Assembly: GCA_035623255.1 (NCBI GenBank)
Contig: DASPTU010000096.1
Location: 8,580-72,579, forward strand
Direction of reading: 5' to 3'
Origin: JAFAGX01 sp035623255
GTDB lineage: Bacteria > Acidobacteriota > Terriglobia > Terriglobales > Acidobacteriaceae
DNA length: 64,000 nt
The translations under genes and the position numbers were made by a program. Shown piece after piece: positions 24,597 through 34,131 of this stretch. The notes beneath the pieces are model-generated. The model worked only from the letters and a program-made list of their open reading frames with translations. It was not told the DNA's origin and did no database searches. How positions within the stretch are numbered: position 1 is the stretch's first letter; each line of letters opens with the position of its first letter.

Positions 24597-27500
24597 ATGA
24601 ATCGTAGCCGGCGTGAATTTCTGGCGAGATTCTGCCAGGGCGCAGGCGCAGCCCTGATTCCCGCAGGTCTGTGGCGATTCCCTTACTTCTTCGGTTCCTC
24701 AACCAGCCTCACAACCGATCCTGAATTCCATCTCCACCCGCACTATCGAAGCCAGATCCCGCTTGATGCGGCGCTGCTGCAAGTTCAGACGGGCCGGGAT
24801 GCATTCCTCAGCGAGAAATATGCCGATCAGGTGGCGAGCATTCTGGCCGAATGGAGCTCGGCGTTATTGCAATCTCCCCAAAATGTCCGGGCGATTGAGA
24901 AGGTGCTCGCGCCTGACTTCGCGGGAGTTGCTTTGCAGCCAGTTGAGTCGAAGCCCCTGCGCTCAGGATTGATTCAGGTTCACCGAAACAACTTCCCAGT
25001 CGAAACCATTCTGGGTTCCGGCGCATTCCTGCAAGAACTAGATAGCGCGCTGCGCACGTTTTCCCAGATCAAGACTGCCGAACTCCAGGTCACTGGAATC
25101 GAGATTATTGGCGGCGATGTCGATGCAAAACAGGGTCTGCGGACCCGTGTTCGCTACGAGCTGGCCGGCTCCGGTAATGACTTCTACCGTGAACAGCGTG
25201 TCGGCAATTGGGACTTCGAATGGAAGAAGGTTGACTCCGGCGAACTCCGATTGCAATCCTGGAGGGCTCTCGACGAAACCCAAAGCCGTTGCTCTGCTCC
25301 TGTCTTTGTCGACATCACCTTAAACGCTCTCGGTAAGAATCCCTCCTACTCTGCGCAATTACAACACGGGGCCGACTACTGGCGCACCCTTCTCGACGCA
25401 GCTTGTGGCATCGACATCTACGGCCATAACGGTGTCTCGGTCGGCGACATCGACAACGATGGTTATGATGATCTCTATATTTGCCAGCCCGCCGGCCTTC
25501 CCAACCGGCTTTTCCGAAACCGCGGCGACGGGACCTTCGAGGACATCACCGAATCATCTGGAGTTGGAGTTCTTGAGAACACAGCTTGTGCCCTGTTTGC
25601 CGACATCGACAACGACGGCCGCCAGGACCTGATTGTCGTGCGATCCGATGGTCCCGCACTGTTCCTTAACCAGGGCGACGGCAAGTTTCGTCAGCGGTCC
25701 GGTGCATTCAAATTCGCGACTCGTCCCCAGGGCACTTTTACCGGCGCAGCCATTGCTGATTACGACCGCGACGGCTGGCTCGACGTTTATTTTTGCTTGT
25801 ACACCTATTACCAGGGAACCGATCAGTACAAATATCCCTCGCCCTACTACGACGCGGAAAATGGTCCTCCCAATTTCTTGATGCGCAACAATCGCGACAC
25901 AACATTTCGCGATGTCACCGCCGAAACCGGGCTCAATCAGAACAACACTCGCTACAGTTTTTGCTGCGGCTGGAACGACTACAACAACGATGGCTGGCCC
26001 GATCTCTATGTCGTAAACGATTTCGGCCGCAAGAATCTTTATCGCAACAATGGAAATGGCACTTTCACTGACGTAGCGGACCAGTTAGGGGTGGAAGACA
26101 TTGGCGCCGGAATGAGCGTCTGCTGGTTTGATTATGACAACGACGGCGCCGAAGACCTTTACGTCGCCAACATGTGGACCGCGCCCGGTGAACGCATTTC
26201 CGCCCAGGATATCTTCCAGAAGGCCGCGCCTGAAAACGTGCGGACTTTGTATCGCAAACATGCCATGGGCAATTCGCTTTTTCGAAATACTAACGGCACA
26301 TTTCAGGATTCAACGCACTCAACGGGAGTGGGGGTAGGTCGATGGGCGTGGTCAAGCGATGCATGGGATTTTGATCATGACGGTTTCGCCGACCTCTATA
26401 TCACCAACGGCATGGTCTCTGGCCTTACGAAAGACGACTTGAATAGCTTTTTCTGGCGGCAAGTAGTCGCGAATTCACCCAACGACTCCCGGCCTTCTCA
26501 CAATTACGAACAGGGATGGAATGCGATCAACGAGTTCATCCGTTCTGACGGCACCTGGAGCGGTTACGAGCGCAACATTTTCTACGCCAACAATCGCGAT
26601 GGAACATTTTCTGATGTTTCCGGAGCAATCGGCGTTGACTTTCTCGAAGATGGCCGCTCCTTCGCTCTAGCCGATTTCGACCAGGATGGCCGCCTGGAAG
26701 TTTTCCTGAAAAATCGCAACGGTCCACAGCTGCGTATTCTGAAAAATGTCTTGGACAATCTGCCGCCGTCCGTGGCTTTTCGCCTGCGCGGCACAAAGAG
26801 CAATCGCGACGCGATCGGAGCCGTCGTTACCATCACGACTGAAGTCGGCCGGCAAAAGCGTTGGTTGCAAGCCGGATCAGGATTCCTCTCCCAGCACAGC
26901 AAGGAAATTCTTTTCGGGCTCGGAGGAGCCAAAGGCCCCCTCCGAGCGACCATTTGTTGGCCAAGCGGCTTGGTGCAGGAAATCGAAAACGTTCCGCCCA
27001 ATCACCGGATCTGGGTGGAAGAAGGATCGGAGCCCTCACGGATAGAAGCATTTCGTACGGAACAGCACTTCCGCGCGGAATCGACAGGTGCTGCACCCGA
27101 GGATCGAGCGGGCCGTCAACCGGAGGCGTTCCCGACTGGCGTTGAGACCTGGCTGCTAGCGCCAGTCGCCGCGCCGGACTTTTTGCTTCCTGATCTGTCT
27201 GGGCGAACCCAGTCGTTATCTGTTCTTCGTGGCAAGCCGGTCTTGCTCACATTCTGGACAACGGAATCCCCAGCTTGCATCGAGACCGTTAAACTTCTAA
27301 ATCACCTGCCACGAACGCTGCAGCTGCTCACACTAAACCTTGCCGATCCGGCAAGTCCGCAAACCATACAGGAGTTGGCACACCACGAAAATCTCTCTTT
27401 TCCTATTCTTCGTGGATCCGACGATGTGGCCGCCATCTACAACATTCTTTATCGGTATCTCTTTGATCGCCATCGCGACCTTACTCTGCCCACATCATTT

Positions 27501-28418
27501 CTGATTGGCAGTGATGGCGATATTGTGAAGGTCTACCAGGGGCCGATAGACCTGCCGCAGGTTGAACAAGATTTCCGGCACATTCCACGAACTGAGGCCG
27601 AACGATTGGCGAAGGCTCTGCCCTTCCCCGGGGTAACCGATGCCAAAGAGTTTCAGCGCAACTATCTTTCCTATGGATCGGTTTTCTATCAACGTGGCTA
27701 CTACGATCAGGCCGGGGTATGGTTCCAACGCGCTCTGCGCGACGATCCGTCCAGCGCCGAAGCTCTCTACGGCCTGGGCAGCGTCTATCTGCAAGAGCAG
27801 AAAGCGTCTGAAGCGCGAGATTGTTTTCAACAGGCCACCAAACTGCACGCAGCGTATCCCGATACTCTCCCCAATGCCTGGAACAATCTCGGCCTTCTCG
27901 AAACCCGCGAAGGCCGGATGAGCGACGCCGTTCCCTATTTCGAAAAAGCTCTCCAGCTCAGCCCTGACCACCTGATTGCTCTCGAAAACCTCGGCAACGC
28001 TTATCGCCAGCTAAAACAATGGGAGGATGCCCGCAAAATTCTGGAGCATGCAGTCGAAGTCGGACCACAGGATTCTGAAGCGAGTTACAGCTTGGCCATG
28101 GTTTACGCGCAATTCAATGATACTGAGCGCGCCCACGAATATTTGCAGCGCGCTTTGAAGCTTCGTCCGGACTATCCAGAAGCGCTCAACAACCTGGGCG
28201 TCCTCTATTTGCGTACCCAGCGGCGGGATCAGGCAGTCGCCAGTTTTGAAGAATGCATTCGCGTGGCGCCCAGCTTCGATCAAGCGTATCTGAACCTTGC
28301 GCGCGTTTATCTGCTCGAAGGCGCTCCTGACAAAGCACGTGCCGTCCTTCTGGATCTTCTTAGACAACGTCCAGGCCACGCGCAAGCACAAGAAATGTTG
28401 GACGAACTAACGCGCTGA
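24597..28418 (+). CDS. Tat-exported FG-GAP / ASPIC-UnbV / redoxin-like / TPR fusion protein
   Basis: A 1273-residue exported protein. A twin-arginine signal (NRSRREFLARFCQGAGAAL) opens it. From about residue 280 to 720 there are many FG-GAP/VCBS units with calcium-binding DxDxDG-like loops (DIDNDGYDD, DYDRDGWLD, DFDQDGRLE), forming a beta-propeller. An ASPIC/UnbV domain follows (735-800: GAVVTITTEVGRQKRW through WPSGLVQEIENV). Residues about 858-988 resemble a thioredoxin/redoxin fold (PDFLLPDLSGRTQSL, LLTFWTTESPAC) with one cysteine and no CXXC. The last 240 residues are TPR repeats (NNLGLLETREGRMSDAV, NNLGVLYLRTQRRDQAV). The parts are typical of CRTAC1-like proteins; the function is unknown. 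Its end overlaps the convergent nucleoside hydrolase gene by 12 bases. Confidence 0.88.
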   Translation: MNRSRREFLARFCQGAGAALIPAGLWRFPYFFGSSTSLTTDPEFHLHPHYRSQIPLDAALLQVQTGRDAFLSEKYADQVASILAEWSSALLQSPQNVRAIEKVLAPDFAGVALQPVESKPLRSGLIQVHRNNFPVETILGSGAFLQELDSALRTFSQIKTAELQVTGIEIIGGDVDAKQGLRTRVRYELAGSGNDFYREQRVGNWDFEWKKVDSGELRLQSWRALDETQSRCSAPVFVDITLNALGKNPSYSAQLQHGADYWRTLLDAACGIDIYGHNGVSVGDIDNDGYDDLYICQPAGLPNRLFRNRGDGTFEDITESSGVGVLENTACALFADIDNDGRQDLIVVRSDGPALFLNQGDGKFRQRSGAFKFATRPQGTFTGAAIADYDRDGWLDVYFCLYTYYQGTDQYKYPSPYYDAENGPPNFLMRNNRDTTFRDVTAETGLNQNNTRYSFCCGWNDYNNDGWPDLYVVNDFGRKNLYRNNGNGTFTDVADQLGVEDIGAGMSVCWFDYDNDGAEDLYVANMWTAPGERISAQDIFQKAAPENVRTLYRKHAMGNSLFRNTNGTFQDSTHSTGVGVGRWAWSSDAWDFDHDGFADLYITNGMVSGLTKDDLNSFFWRQVVANSPNDSRPSHNYEQGWNAINEFIRSDGTWSGYERNIFYANNRDGTFSDVSGAIGVDFLEDGRSFALADFDQDGRLEVFLKNRNGPQLRILKNVLDNLPPSVAFRLRGTKSNRDAIGAVVTITTEVGRQKRWLQAGSGFLSQHSKEILFGLGGAKGPLRATICWPSGLVQEIENVPPNHRIWVEEGSEPSRIEAFRTEQHFRAESTGAAPEDRAGRQPEAFPTGVETWLLAPVAAPDFLLPDLSGRTQSLSVLRGKPVLLTFWTTESPACIETVKLLNHLPRTLQLLTLNLADPASPQTIQELAHHENLSFPILRGSDDVAAIYNILYRYLFDRHRDLTLPTSFLIGSDGDIVKVYQGPIDLPQVEQDFRHIPRTEAERLAKALPFPGVTDAKEFQRNYLSYGSVFYQRGYYDQAGVWFQRALRDDPSSAEALYGLGSVYLQEQKASEARDCFQQATKLHAAYPDTLPNAWNNLGLLETREGRMSDAVPYFEKALQLSPDHLIALENLGNAYRQLKQWEDARKILEHAVEVGPQDSEASYSLAMVYAQFNDTERAHEYLQRALKLRPDYPEALNNLGVLYLRTQRRDQAVASFEECIRVAPSFDQAYLNLARVYLLEGAPDKARAVLLDLLRQRPGHAQAQEMLDELTR

Positions 28419-29495
28419 GGGCGGCTTCGCCGTCGCCGCGGTCAACAACTGCACAAACATCCTATAAAACTTCTCGCTGTCCAGCTCGTCCTGAATGTCG
28501 GCCGTTTTTACCTCAAGCTTCGGCCGGTCCCGATCGCTCCAGCTCAACGTATTGCCGTAGTTAGCGCCGTGATCGATATCAACATCGATGAACCTGGTTT
28601 CCTTTCTGGTGATGATGCTCGGATCTAGCCAGGCTGCCGCAGCCAGCTCATCCCACAGGTAGTTGTTTTCATGCAGTCGCGCGTACTGGCCTATATAGCG
28701 CGCCGCGGGCGAGTCGCCCGCCTTAATCCGGTTCACGAGATCAGTATTAAAGCCCGTCTTCACTGAGATATCCACGGGCGTACAGACAATTCTCTTCCAC
28801 CCGGCATGCAGCGCAATGTGAGCCGCTTCGGGGTCGAACCAAAGGTTGAATTCGCGCCGGGGAGTATTTACGAACTCAGGATCGCTGGTTTGCGGATTGA
28901 AACTTGCCCCCATAAATACAAGTTCTTTGGCTAAACCCGAAAATTCCGGATCGATCGAGATCGCCAGGGCCAAGTTGGTCATCGGGCCACCCTCATAAAT
29001 GGTGATCTCATGCGGAAATTTGTGGACCATGCGAATCATGAAGTGGGCAGCATCCTCATCGAGTGCCTTGGTCGTAGGCTTGCCTTCCGGCATGTCTCCC
29101 AGTTCATCCGCCGGATGGTAGAAGCGTGGCGTCCAGGCTCCCAGCCAAAGAAAAAAACCGTATTGTTGCTCCCAAAGCTCGGTTTCCTCTTTGCGCCGTA
29201 CCAGCGGATATTCGGCCCCGGCCACGACCGGAATATCGGTTCGCCCAATGAGCTCGAGCATACGCAATGTGTGCGCTACCTCAGCTTTCAGCCACTGGTC
29301 TCCTGTCACCATGGTGAGTCCCAACACCTCAGTTTCAGGAGATTGAATTAACAAAAGCATTGACTGCTGGTCTGTTCCGCCTGGCCCGGCTCCGTCCTGA
29401 TCAATAATGATCTTGCGTTTCTCCTGTGGCCAGCAGGTGAGCGAGGCGAACAGGAATGCTGCCATCAACCCGAGTCGCTTAACTTTGATCTTCAC
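28407..29495 (-). CDS. Secreted inosine-uridine nucleoside hydrolase-like protein with altered metal site
   Basis: A 362-residue protein with an N-terminal signal peptide (hydrophobic LMAAFLFASLTCWP), so it is exported. The fold is that of nucleoside hydrolases: SPETEVLGLTMVTGD, GRTDIPVVAGAEYPL, EGGPMTNLALAISIDP and REFNLWFDPEAAHIAL are recognisable. The calcium-binding DxDPGxDD motif reads DQDGAGPGGTDQQ, with a three-residue insertion and the last Asp replaced by Gln. The His-Asp pair near the C-terminus (HDPLA in typical enzymes) is WDELA. Hydrolysis of a ribosidic bond is therefore doubtful; an altered specificity or a binding role is possible. The start codon is GTG. The 3' end overlaps the convergent gene. 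Confidence 0.8.
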   Translation of the reverse strand: MKIKVKRLGLMAAFLFASLTCWPQEKRKIIIDQDGAGPGGTDQQSMLLLIQSPETEVLGLTMVTGDQWLKAEVAHTLRMLELIGRTDIPVVAGAEYPLVRRKEETELWEQQYGFFLWLGAWTPRFYHPADELGDMPEGKPTTKALDEDAAHFMIRMVHKFPHEITIYEGGPMTNLALAISIDPEFSGLAKELVFMGASFNPQTSDPEFVNTPRREFNLWFDPEAAHIALHAGWKRIVCTPVDISVKTGFNTDLVNRIKAGDSPAARYIGQYARLHENNYLWDELAAAAWLDPSIITRKETRFIDVDIDHGANYGNTLSWSDRDRPKLEVKTADIQDELDSEKFYRMFVQLLTAATAKPPSAR

Positions 29496-29826
29496 GTTAT
29501 CTCTTATTAACGCCCATTTTCCATGGCCCGGCGTCGTAGAAGCGGTGCGAACCGGTCGGACTTGATCGCGCTCTAAGAACTTTTCCTGGATTCGCCGTAA
29601 TTTCTATACGAACGTCTCCGATTTGTACAGTCAGCTAAGCTGCTGACTCGCATAGAACTTGATTTGAAGTGGAAAGGCTCTTGGATTCCAACAAGGAATA
29701 GGTTATCTTGGCCGACGCGAAAGTGCTGGCTTCGAGACAACCCGACAGCACATTTCATGCATAATTCCGTAGCTGCGCCGGGGTGGCCGAAAATCGGGGG
29801 CGCCGCATCTCGGAAATGGACCAGCC
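29496..29826. other. Intergenic region before the 1033-residue protein gene
   Basis: 330 bases separating divergently transcribed genes, so promoters for both sides should lie here. An inverted repeat is present at 29629-29648. A CATAAT hexamer at 29758-29763 is a possible -10 for the plus-strand gene, giving a leader of about 55 bases, but no matching -35 is clear. No reading frame is supported. Confidence 0.5.
29629..29648. repeat. Inverted repeat in divergent intergenic region
   Basis: AGTCAGC (29629-29635) and GCTGACT (29642-29648) are perfect reverse complements around the palindromic loop TAAGCT. Its position between two divergent genes fits an operator. Confidence 0.45.
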
Positions 29827-32800
29827 ATGAAACCTCCTCTTTGCCTTACGACGTTGCTTCTGACCCTGTATATCTGTTTTGCTGCGCTCTCTCCCCTTTA
29901 CGGGCAAGACACTACTCAACCCGCCAGTGCAGGTCAAACGTCTTCGCCGGCCGCAGCTTCCATGGATGGTTCCACTATCACGATTCCCGGCCCCCTTCGC
30001 TCGTTCCTCCGCATGGCGGGTATCAGCCAGAAGGTGACGCAAGAGGAAGTTGTTGCCTTACTGGCTCGTAACGTCTTCTCGCAGGGATATGAAGGCTCGC
30101 CAACAAAGGGTCGCCCCACGGAATTCCTGATCCTTTTGATGCGCTACGTGCAGCAGGCGCGAGAGTTGGCAAGTCTGGCGGGCTCTGATCATGTGATTCG
30201 CGTGTCCGGTTGCGCTGATGTCCGCCAGTTACTGCGGATTATAGGCTACCGCGTTCGCCAGGATTGCGGCAAGAGCAGCACCTCACTGGTGACTTCGGAC
30301 CCGGAGCGGGCCTTTCTCACCATCGATTCCGGTTTCCCTTTACCCGACCTCGAAGAAACGCTGCAAGGTAGCAAGTCTTTTGCTTACCCGTTCCCGTCCT
30401 CCGTCGTGCCGATCCTTTTCACTGAGCATGACTGGATGACCGCGGACACAGAGGCTAGCGATAGCCAGGATCTGCTCGACAAGCTTCTACGGGACCCTCT
30501 CTTGGCTCGCCTTTACTGGGCTTTGGATCGACAGGAGGCGGAAACCCGCAATTTCCTTCGGCAGTCTCCCGGTCTCAAGGCTTTGCTTCCCGATGCAGCG
30601 GTGCTCGACTTTTATGGAAGCGAATTCCAGATTCGCGGTGACCGTGTGTTGGTGCCAGGCGGCACTGCGGCTGAATCTTCATGGAAACCCCTGGTCGGCG
30701 AAAGTCCCGATTCCCCGGGTCAATTCGCGCTCCGCCTGCTGGCGAAGGACAAGGGATGGTTGGCCGCTTATTATGATGGTATTGCTCGCGTCAATGAGAC
30801 GCGCCAGGCGTATTTTACCGACACTCATCGGCTGCGGCGATGCTATGAAGCGCTTCACGGCCCAGAGCTTGCCATTGATGCGGCTCGACCGGTCTTCCGC
30901 CCTGCTCCGGGTCTCCTCCTCCTGCTCACTCGTCTGCAATGGGAATCAAACGGCGACCCTTTTTTGCCAGGAGGGTTGGATGCCTGGAAGCAGATCTTCC
31001 GCCAGAAGACGGACTCCAAGTTCCTGAAGGAATGGGGGAAACGCGCAACTCACTGGAATCGCCCCGAGCAGGTTCTCGAAGGACTTTTCGCCGTCTCCAG
31101 GCTGGAAACCGATTCCGGGCCTCTCCAGATCTACTTGACCATGAGCGAACTGGACAGCAAACGGTCTCAGCGTCTCAGCGCCCAGACCGTGCTTCTACTG
31201 GCGGGTAAGTTTCCGCAGTTCAGCAATCAATATTTGACCCTGTCTGAATTTCCCACGCTAAACGAAGCCTCGATAGCTGCGTTCGTAGATGCCGCCGAAG
31301 CGGTGAACAAAATTCCCAATCACACATTGCGTGGCAATGCCATGGGCGTCTTTCAGGCCAGCATCGGGCTCTGGCAAATCCTTGCGCGCCAGGGACAGAT
31401 TTCCACTTCTCAGCTGAATGATTCCTGGCAGAGCGTGGTCAAGCCGTTTGCCGGAGTCCATTCTGAGTCCCAGCTGTTTGATGCCGGTAAGCACTCCCTT
31501 CGCGAGTTGATGACCGCCGCTACGGGCAAGCCCGAAGTCTCTGAGGACGAACTGATCGACGCGCTCGCCGGCCCCCAACAGTCCACCCCGGAAGGGGAAC
31601 GGGTGCACGAACAGCTCGCTGATCGCATTCGATCAGTCATGGAGTCTCAACGTCTTGTCTCTCTCGACACTATGCTGACTCTGGGTGACGGGCTCAACGA
31701 GATGGCCAGGAACAATGCGCGCGGTGAGCCGCTGATTCCCCTGGCGCGTGAACTGTCGGAATTCGAGATGCCGCGGCCCATCTTTACCAGTAGCGAGAGA
31801 ACGCAATGGGCGGCGGGCATCTACAACAACCGTCACACTGAACTGCAGATGAAAACTGATCTGACGAAGGTGATCAAGACACCGGCCTCTCCCGAGCAAC
31901 TGGAGCAGGCGCGCGGGCAGATCGCCCCATTCTTGCGGGACACTCTCGTGGGCTTGAACTATGCCTATTACGAGCCCCCTGGCGCCCAGGTTCTGCGTAA
32001 CAATCCACTTCTTGTACGCTCTCACGATTTTTCCGGCGACACAGTAGCCGGCGTGGAACAGGTCTGGCAAGCCCCTCTCGTTTTTGGCGAAGGTACTCCG
32101 GCTGGCGGTGGCGCGCATCTGGTAGGTTCTTTGGCCGATCTGCCGTACGTCTTGGCATCGGTTGAACAGGATTTCATTGGACCCGAGAATGTCCAGGCTC
32201 TGATCTGGAGAGAGTTGGTTCCCGGCCTCTTGGTCAGTGCCACCCTGCCTCGTTGGTGGGAGATCAGCCGCAACGAGGTTCATGCCGTCACCCTGTATCA
32301 GCGCGCGGGAGAAGAACTTCTCCACGCATCAGCACAAGACAAAGATCTGCGCGATAAGGTCCTGACCATTCTTTCTGACCGAATGCTCCCCGGAACACTC
32401 GATCAGGTCGAACAGGACGTTCGGAAAGGCACCTTCGACGAAATAACTCCTGCCGATACTTTCTACCTGACCGCTGAGTTTCTCCGGAAGTATCCAGCCC
32501 AGACTGCAGCCTGGGGTCCATCTGGTCATGAGTTGCAGGAATTGTCGCGACAGCACCCTGACGAGGTTAGTTGGGATCGGCTCTCGCGAGACTTCGGAGT
32601 ACCGCATCCCATTTTGGCTCAGACATATTCCCGCGAACTGCTCAACGTCAAGCCCTTTCCCGCGTTCGAAGGTTACTCCAGCCGCCTTCTGGCGGAAACC
32701 TGGGATTCCAATAATTTGTATTGGGCTCGTTTGGCGGACGAAATGAATTATTCGCCAGTCGATCTCAACCTTTTGGCGCCACAACTGACCCGCCGCATGG

Positions 32801-32928
32801 TCGAGAAGATTTTTGCCACCGACTTTGAGGACTGGGAGGCGATACTTCGCGCCATGCGGGAGACTGGCGAAGAGTTTCGCCAAGGCAAGAACGCGACAAT
32901 TGCCCTAACCAGTGCAGTGACCCATTAA
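29827..32928 (+). CDS. Large exported protein of unknown function (1033 aa)
   Basis: A 1033-residue protein with a clear N-terminal signal peptide (residues 1-27, hydrophobic TTLLLTLYICFAALSPL, then GQDTT). The rest lacks transmembrane segments and is mainly helical by composition. I recognise no catalytic motif or named domain. Segments with repeated aromatic and proline patterns (TLVGLNYAYYEPPGAQVLRN, VPGLLVSATLPRWWEISRNE) suggest a folded, compact protein. It ends 17 bases before the VWA gene, so both are almost certainly co-transcribed, followed by the second Flp pilin. A periplasmic or surface role connected with those proteins is an inference only. Confidence 0.75.
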   Translation: MKPPLCLTTLLLTLYICFAALSPLYGQDTTQPASAGQTSSPAAASMDGSTITIPGPLRSFLRMAGISQKVTQEEVVALLARNVFSQGYEGSPTKGRPTEFLILLMRYVQQARELASLAGSDHVIRVSGCADVRQLLRIIGYRVRQDCGKSSTSLVTSDPERAFLTIDSGFPLPDLEETLQGSKSFAYPFPSSVVPILFTEHDWMTADTEASDSQDLLDKLLRDPLLARLYWALDRQEAETRNFLRQSPGLKALLPDAAVLDFYGSEFQIRGDRVLVPGGTAAESSWKPLVGESPDSPGQFALRLLAKDKGWLAAYYDGIARVNETRQAYFTDTHRLRRCYEALHGPELAIDAARPVFRPAPGLLLLLTRLQWESNGDPFLPGGLDAWKQIFRQKTDSKFLKEWGKRATHWNRPEQVLEGLFAVSRLETDSGPLQIYLTMSELDSKRSQRLSAQTVLLLAGKFPQFSNQYLTLSEFPTLNEASIAAFVDAAEAVNKIPNHTLRGNAMGVFQASIGLWQILARQGQISTSQLNDSWQSVVKPFAGVHSESQLFDAGKHSLRELMTAATGKPEVSEDELIDALAGPQQSTPEGERVHEQLADRIRSVMESQRLVSLDTMLTLGDGLNEMARNNARGEPLIPLARELSEFEMPRPIFTSSERTQWAAGIYNNRHTELQMKTDLTKVIKTPASPEQLEQARGQIAPFLRDTLVGLNYAYYEPPGAQVLRNNPLLVRSHDFSGDTVAGVEQVWQAPLVFGEGTPAGGGAHLVGSLADLPYVLASVEQDFIGPENVQALIWRELVPGLLVSATLPRWWEISRNEVHAVTLYQRAGEELLHASAQDKDLRDKVLTILSDRMLPGTLDQVEQDVRKGTFDEITPADTFYLTAEFLRKYPAQTAAWGPSGHELQELSRQHPDEVSWDRLSRDFGVPHPILAQTYSRELLNVKPFPAFEGYSSRLLAETWDSNNLYWARLADEMNYSPVDLNLLAPQLTRRMVEKIFATDFEDWEAILRAMRETGEEFRQGKNATIALTSAVTH

Positions 32929-32945
32929 ATCGGAGTCTCGTCATT

Positions 32946-34052
32946 ATGGATCAGTCAAGTCAACGCGCATCGGGCCAGAAGTACAGCAAGGCTCTGTGGT
33001 ACTTCTCTCTGTCTTGTGGACTGCTTCTTTTGTGCGGCTCCGCAACTCACGCTCAGAAAAAGGAAGAACCCCATATTCACGTGACCGTGGACCTGGTGCA
33101 GCTGAATGTCGCGGTCACAGACAACAAGGGCAATTACATCACCGGCCTGCGTCCCAGGGACTTCCTGGTCATCGAGGACGGCATTCCACAGAAACTAGCA
33201 ACGTTTTCTGAAGGAAACGAACCTACCCGTCGTGTGGCCGATATCGTGACACCAGATAGCCAGCAGGCAGAGACCCCGGTAGAAAGTCCTGATCTCCCGG
33301 CGCAAGTTTCAGGCCAGACTCTCGGCTCGATCGTAAGCGGGGCGAGCGTCTTCATTCTGTTCGATACCAGTAACTACATGTACCGCGGCTTTGTTTTCGC
33401 CCAGGATGCGATTGCAGATTTCGTTCGCTCCCTCGAAAGTGCAGACAAGGTCGCATTCTATTCGTACAGCCGGAATCTCTCGCGCGGGTCTGCGCTCACC
33501 GCTGACCGCTCCCAGGTTCTGCGCGGTGTGAGAACGACGGTTGCGGGTGATGACGCGGCGCTCTACAACTGTCTGCTGCTTACCGTCAAAGATGCGTCGC
33601 AATATACCGGCCGGAAAGTGATCGTAGTTTTTTCTAACGGTCCAGACAACGCCAGCATGGTGCCCCCTGAGGACGTCGCCGAACTGGCCCAGTCGACCGG
33701 AATACCGATTTATATGATCAGTACGCAGCAGGCCAGAATAGAGCCGGTTTCGACTGCGGTATTTGAGCGGATGACCGCAGCGACCGGTGGCAAGGCTTAT
33801 TTTGCCAAGGATTGGAAAGAAGAAAAGCGCGCCTTTGCCTCCATCCGGGATGACTTGGCACACCTGTACGCGCTCAGTTACTACCCCCAGCCGAATCCGA
33901 ATCTGGGCTGGCGCAGCATTACCGTGAAGCTTGCGGGCGAACGTCTCAAGAGCTATCACATTCGCACCCGAAACGGCTATCGACCTCAGCCGCCACGCCT
34001 CAACACGGCTGGGAGTGACGCGGCCTCGCTATCGGTGTCGGCTCCCCAGTAA
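32946..34052 (+). CDS. VWFA-related acidobacterial-type protein
   Basis: A 368-residue exported protein. After a signal peptide (LSCGLLLLCGSATHA, about residues 25-37) comes a short beta domain, HIHVTVDLVQLNVAVTDNKG (about 43-62), typical of the VWFA-related acidobacterial family, with GLRPRDFLVIEDG. The VWA domain starts near 137: the MIDAS motif is DTSNY instead of DxSxS, with DDAALYN and VFSNGPDN later. Metal binding may thus be weakened. The C-terminus (YYPQPNPNLGWRSITVKLAG) is the standard end of the family. These proteins are thought to bind protein partners in the envelope. It is the second gene of a probable operon with the 1033-residue protein. Confidence 0.88.
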   Translation: MDQSSQRASGQKYSKALWYFSLSCGLLLLCGSATHAQKKEEPHIHVTVDLVQLNVAVTDNKGNYITGLRPRDFLVIEDGIPQKLATFSEGNEPTRRVADIVTPDSQQAETPVESPDLPAQVSGQTLGSIVSGASVFILFDTSNYMYRGFVFAQDAIADFVRSLESADKVAFYSYSRNLSRGSALTADRSQVLRGVRTTVAGDDAALYNCLLLTVKDASQYTGRKVIVVFSNGPDNASMVPPEDVAELAQSTGIPIYMISTQQARIEPVSTAVFERMTAATGGKAYFAKDWKEEKRAFASIRDDLAHLYALSYYPQPNPNLGWRSITVKLAGERLKSYHIRTRNGYRPQPPRLNTAGSDAASLSVSAPQ

Positions 34053-34131
34053 CTTGACAAGCGACCCAAACAGGCACAGACTTCCTACCTTAAAAGGGCC
34101 AGTATTCGGTCCCCGTCGTAGGAGGAAGGCT

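Noticed and set aside
34054..34082. TTGACA box upstream of the second Flp pilin as a promoter
   Set aside because: The hexamer 17 bases downstream is CAGACT, a poor -10, so read-through from the VWA gene is as likely.
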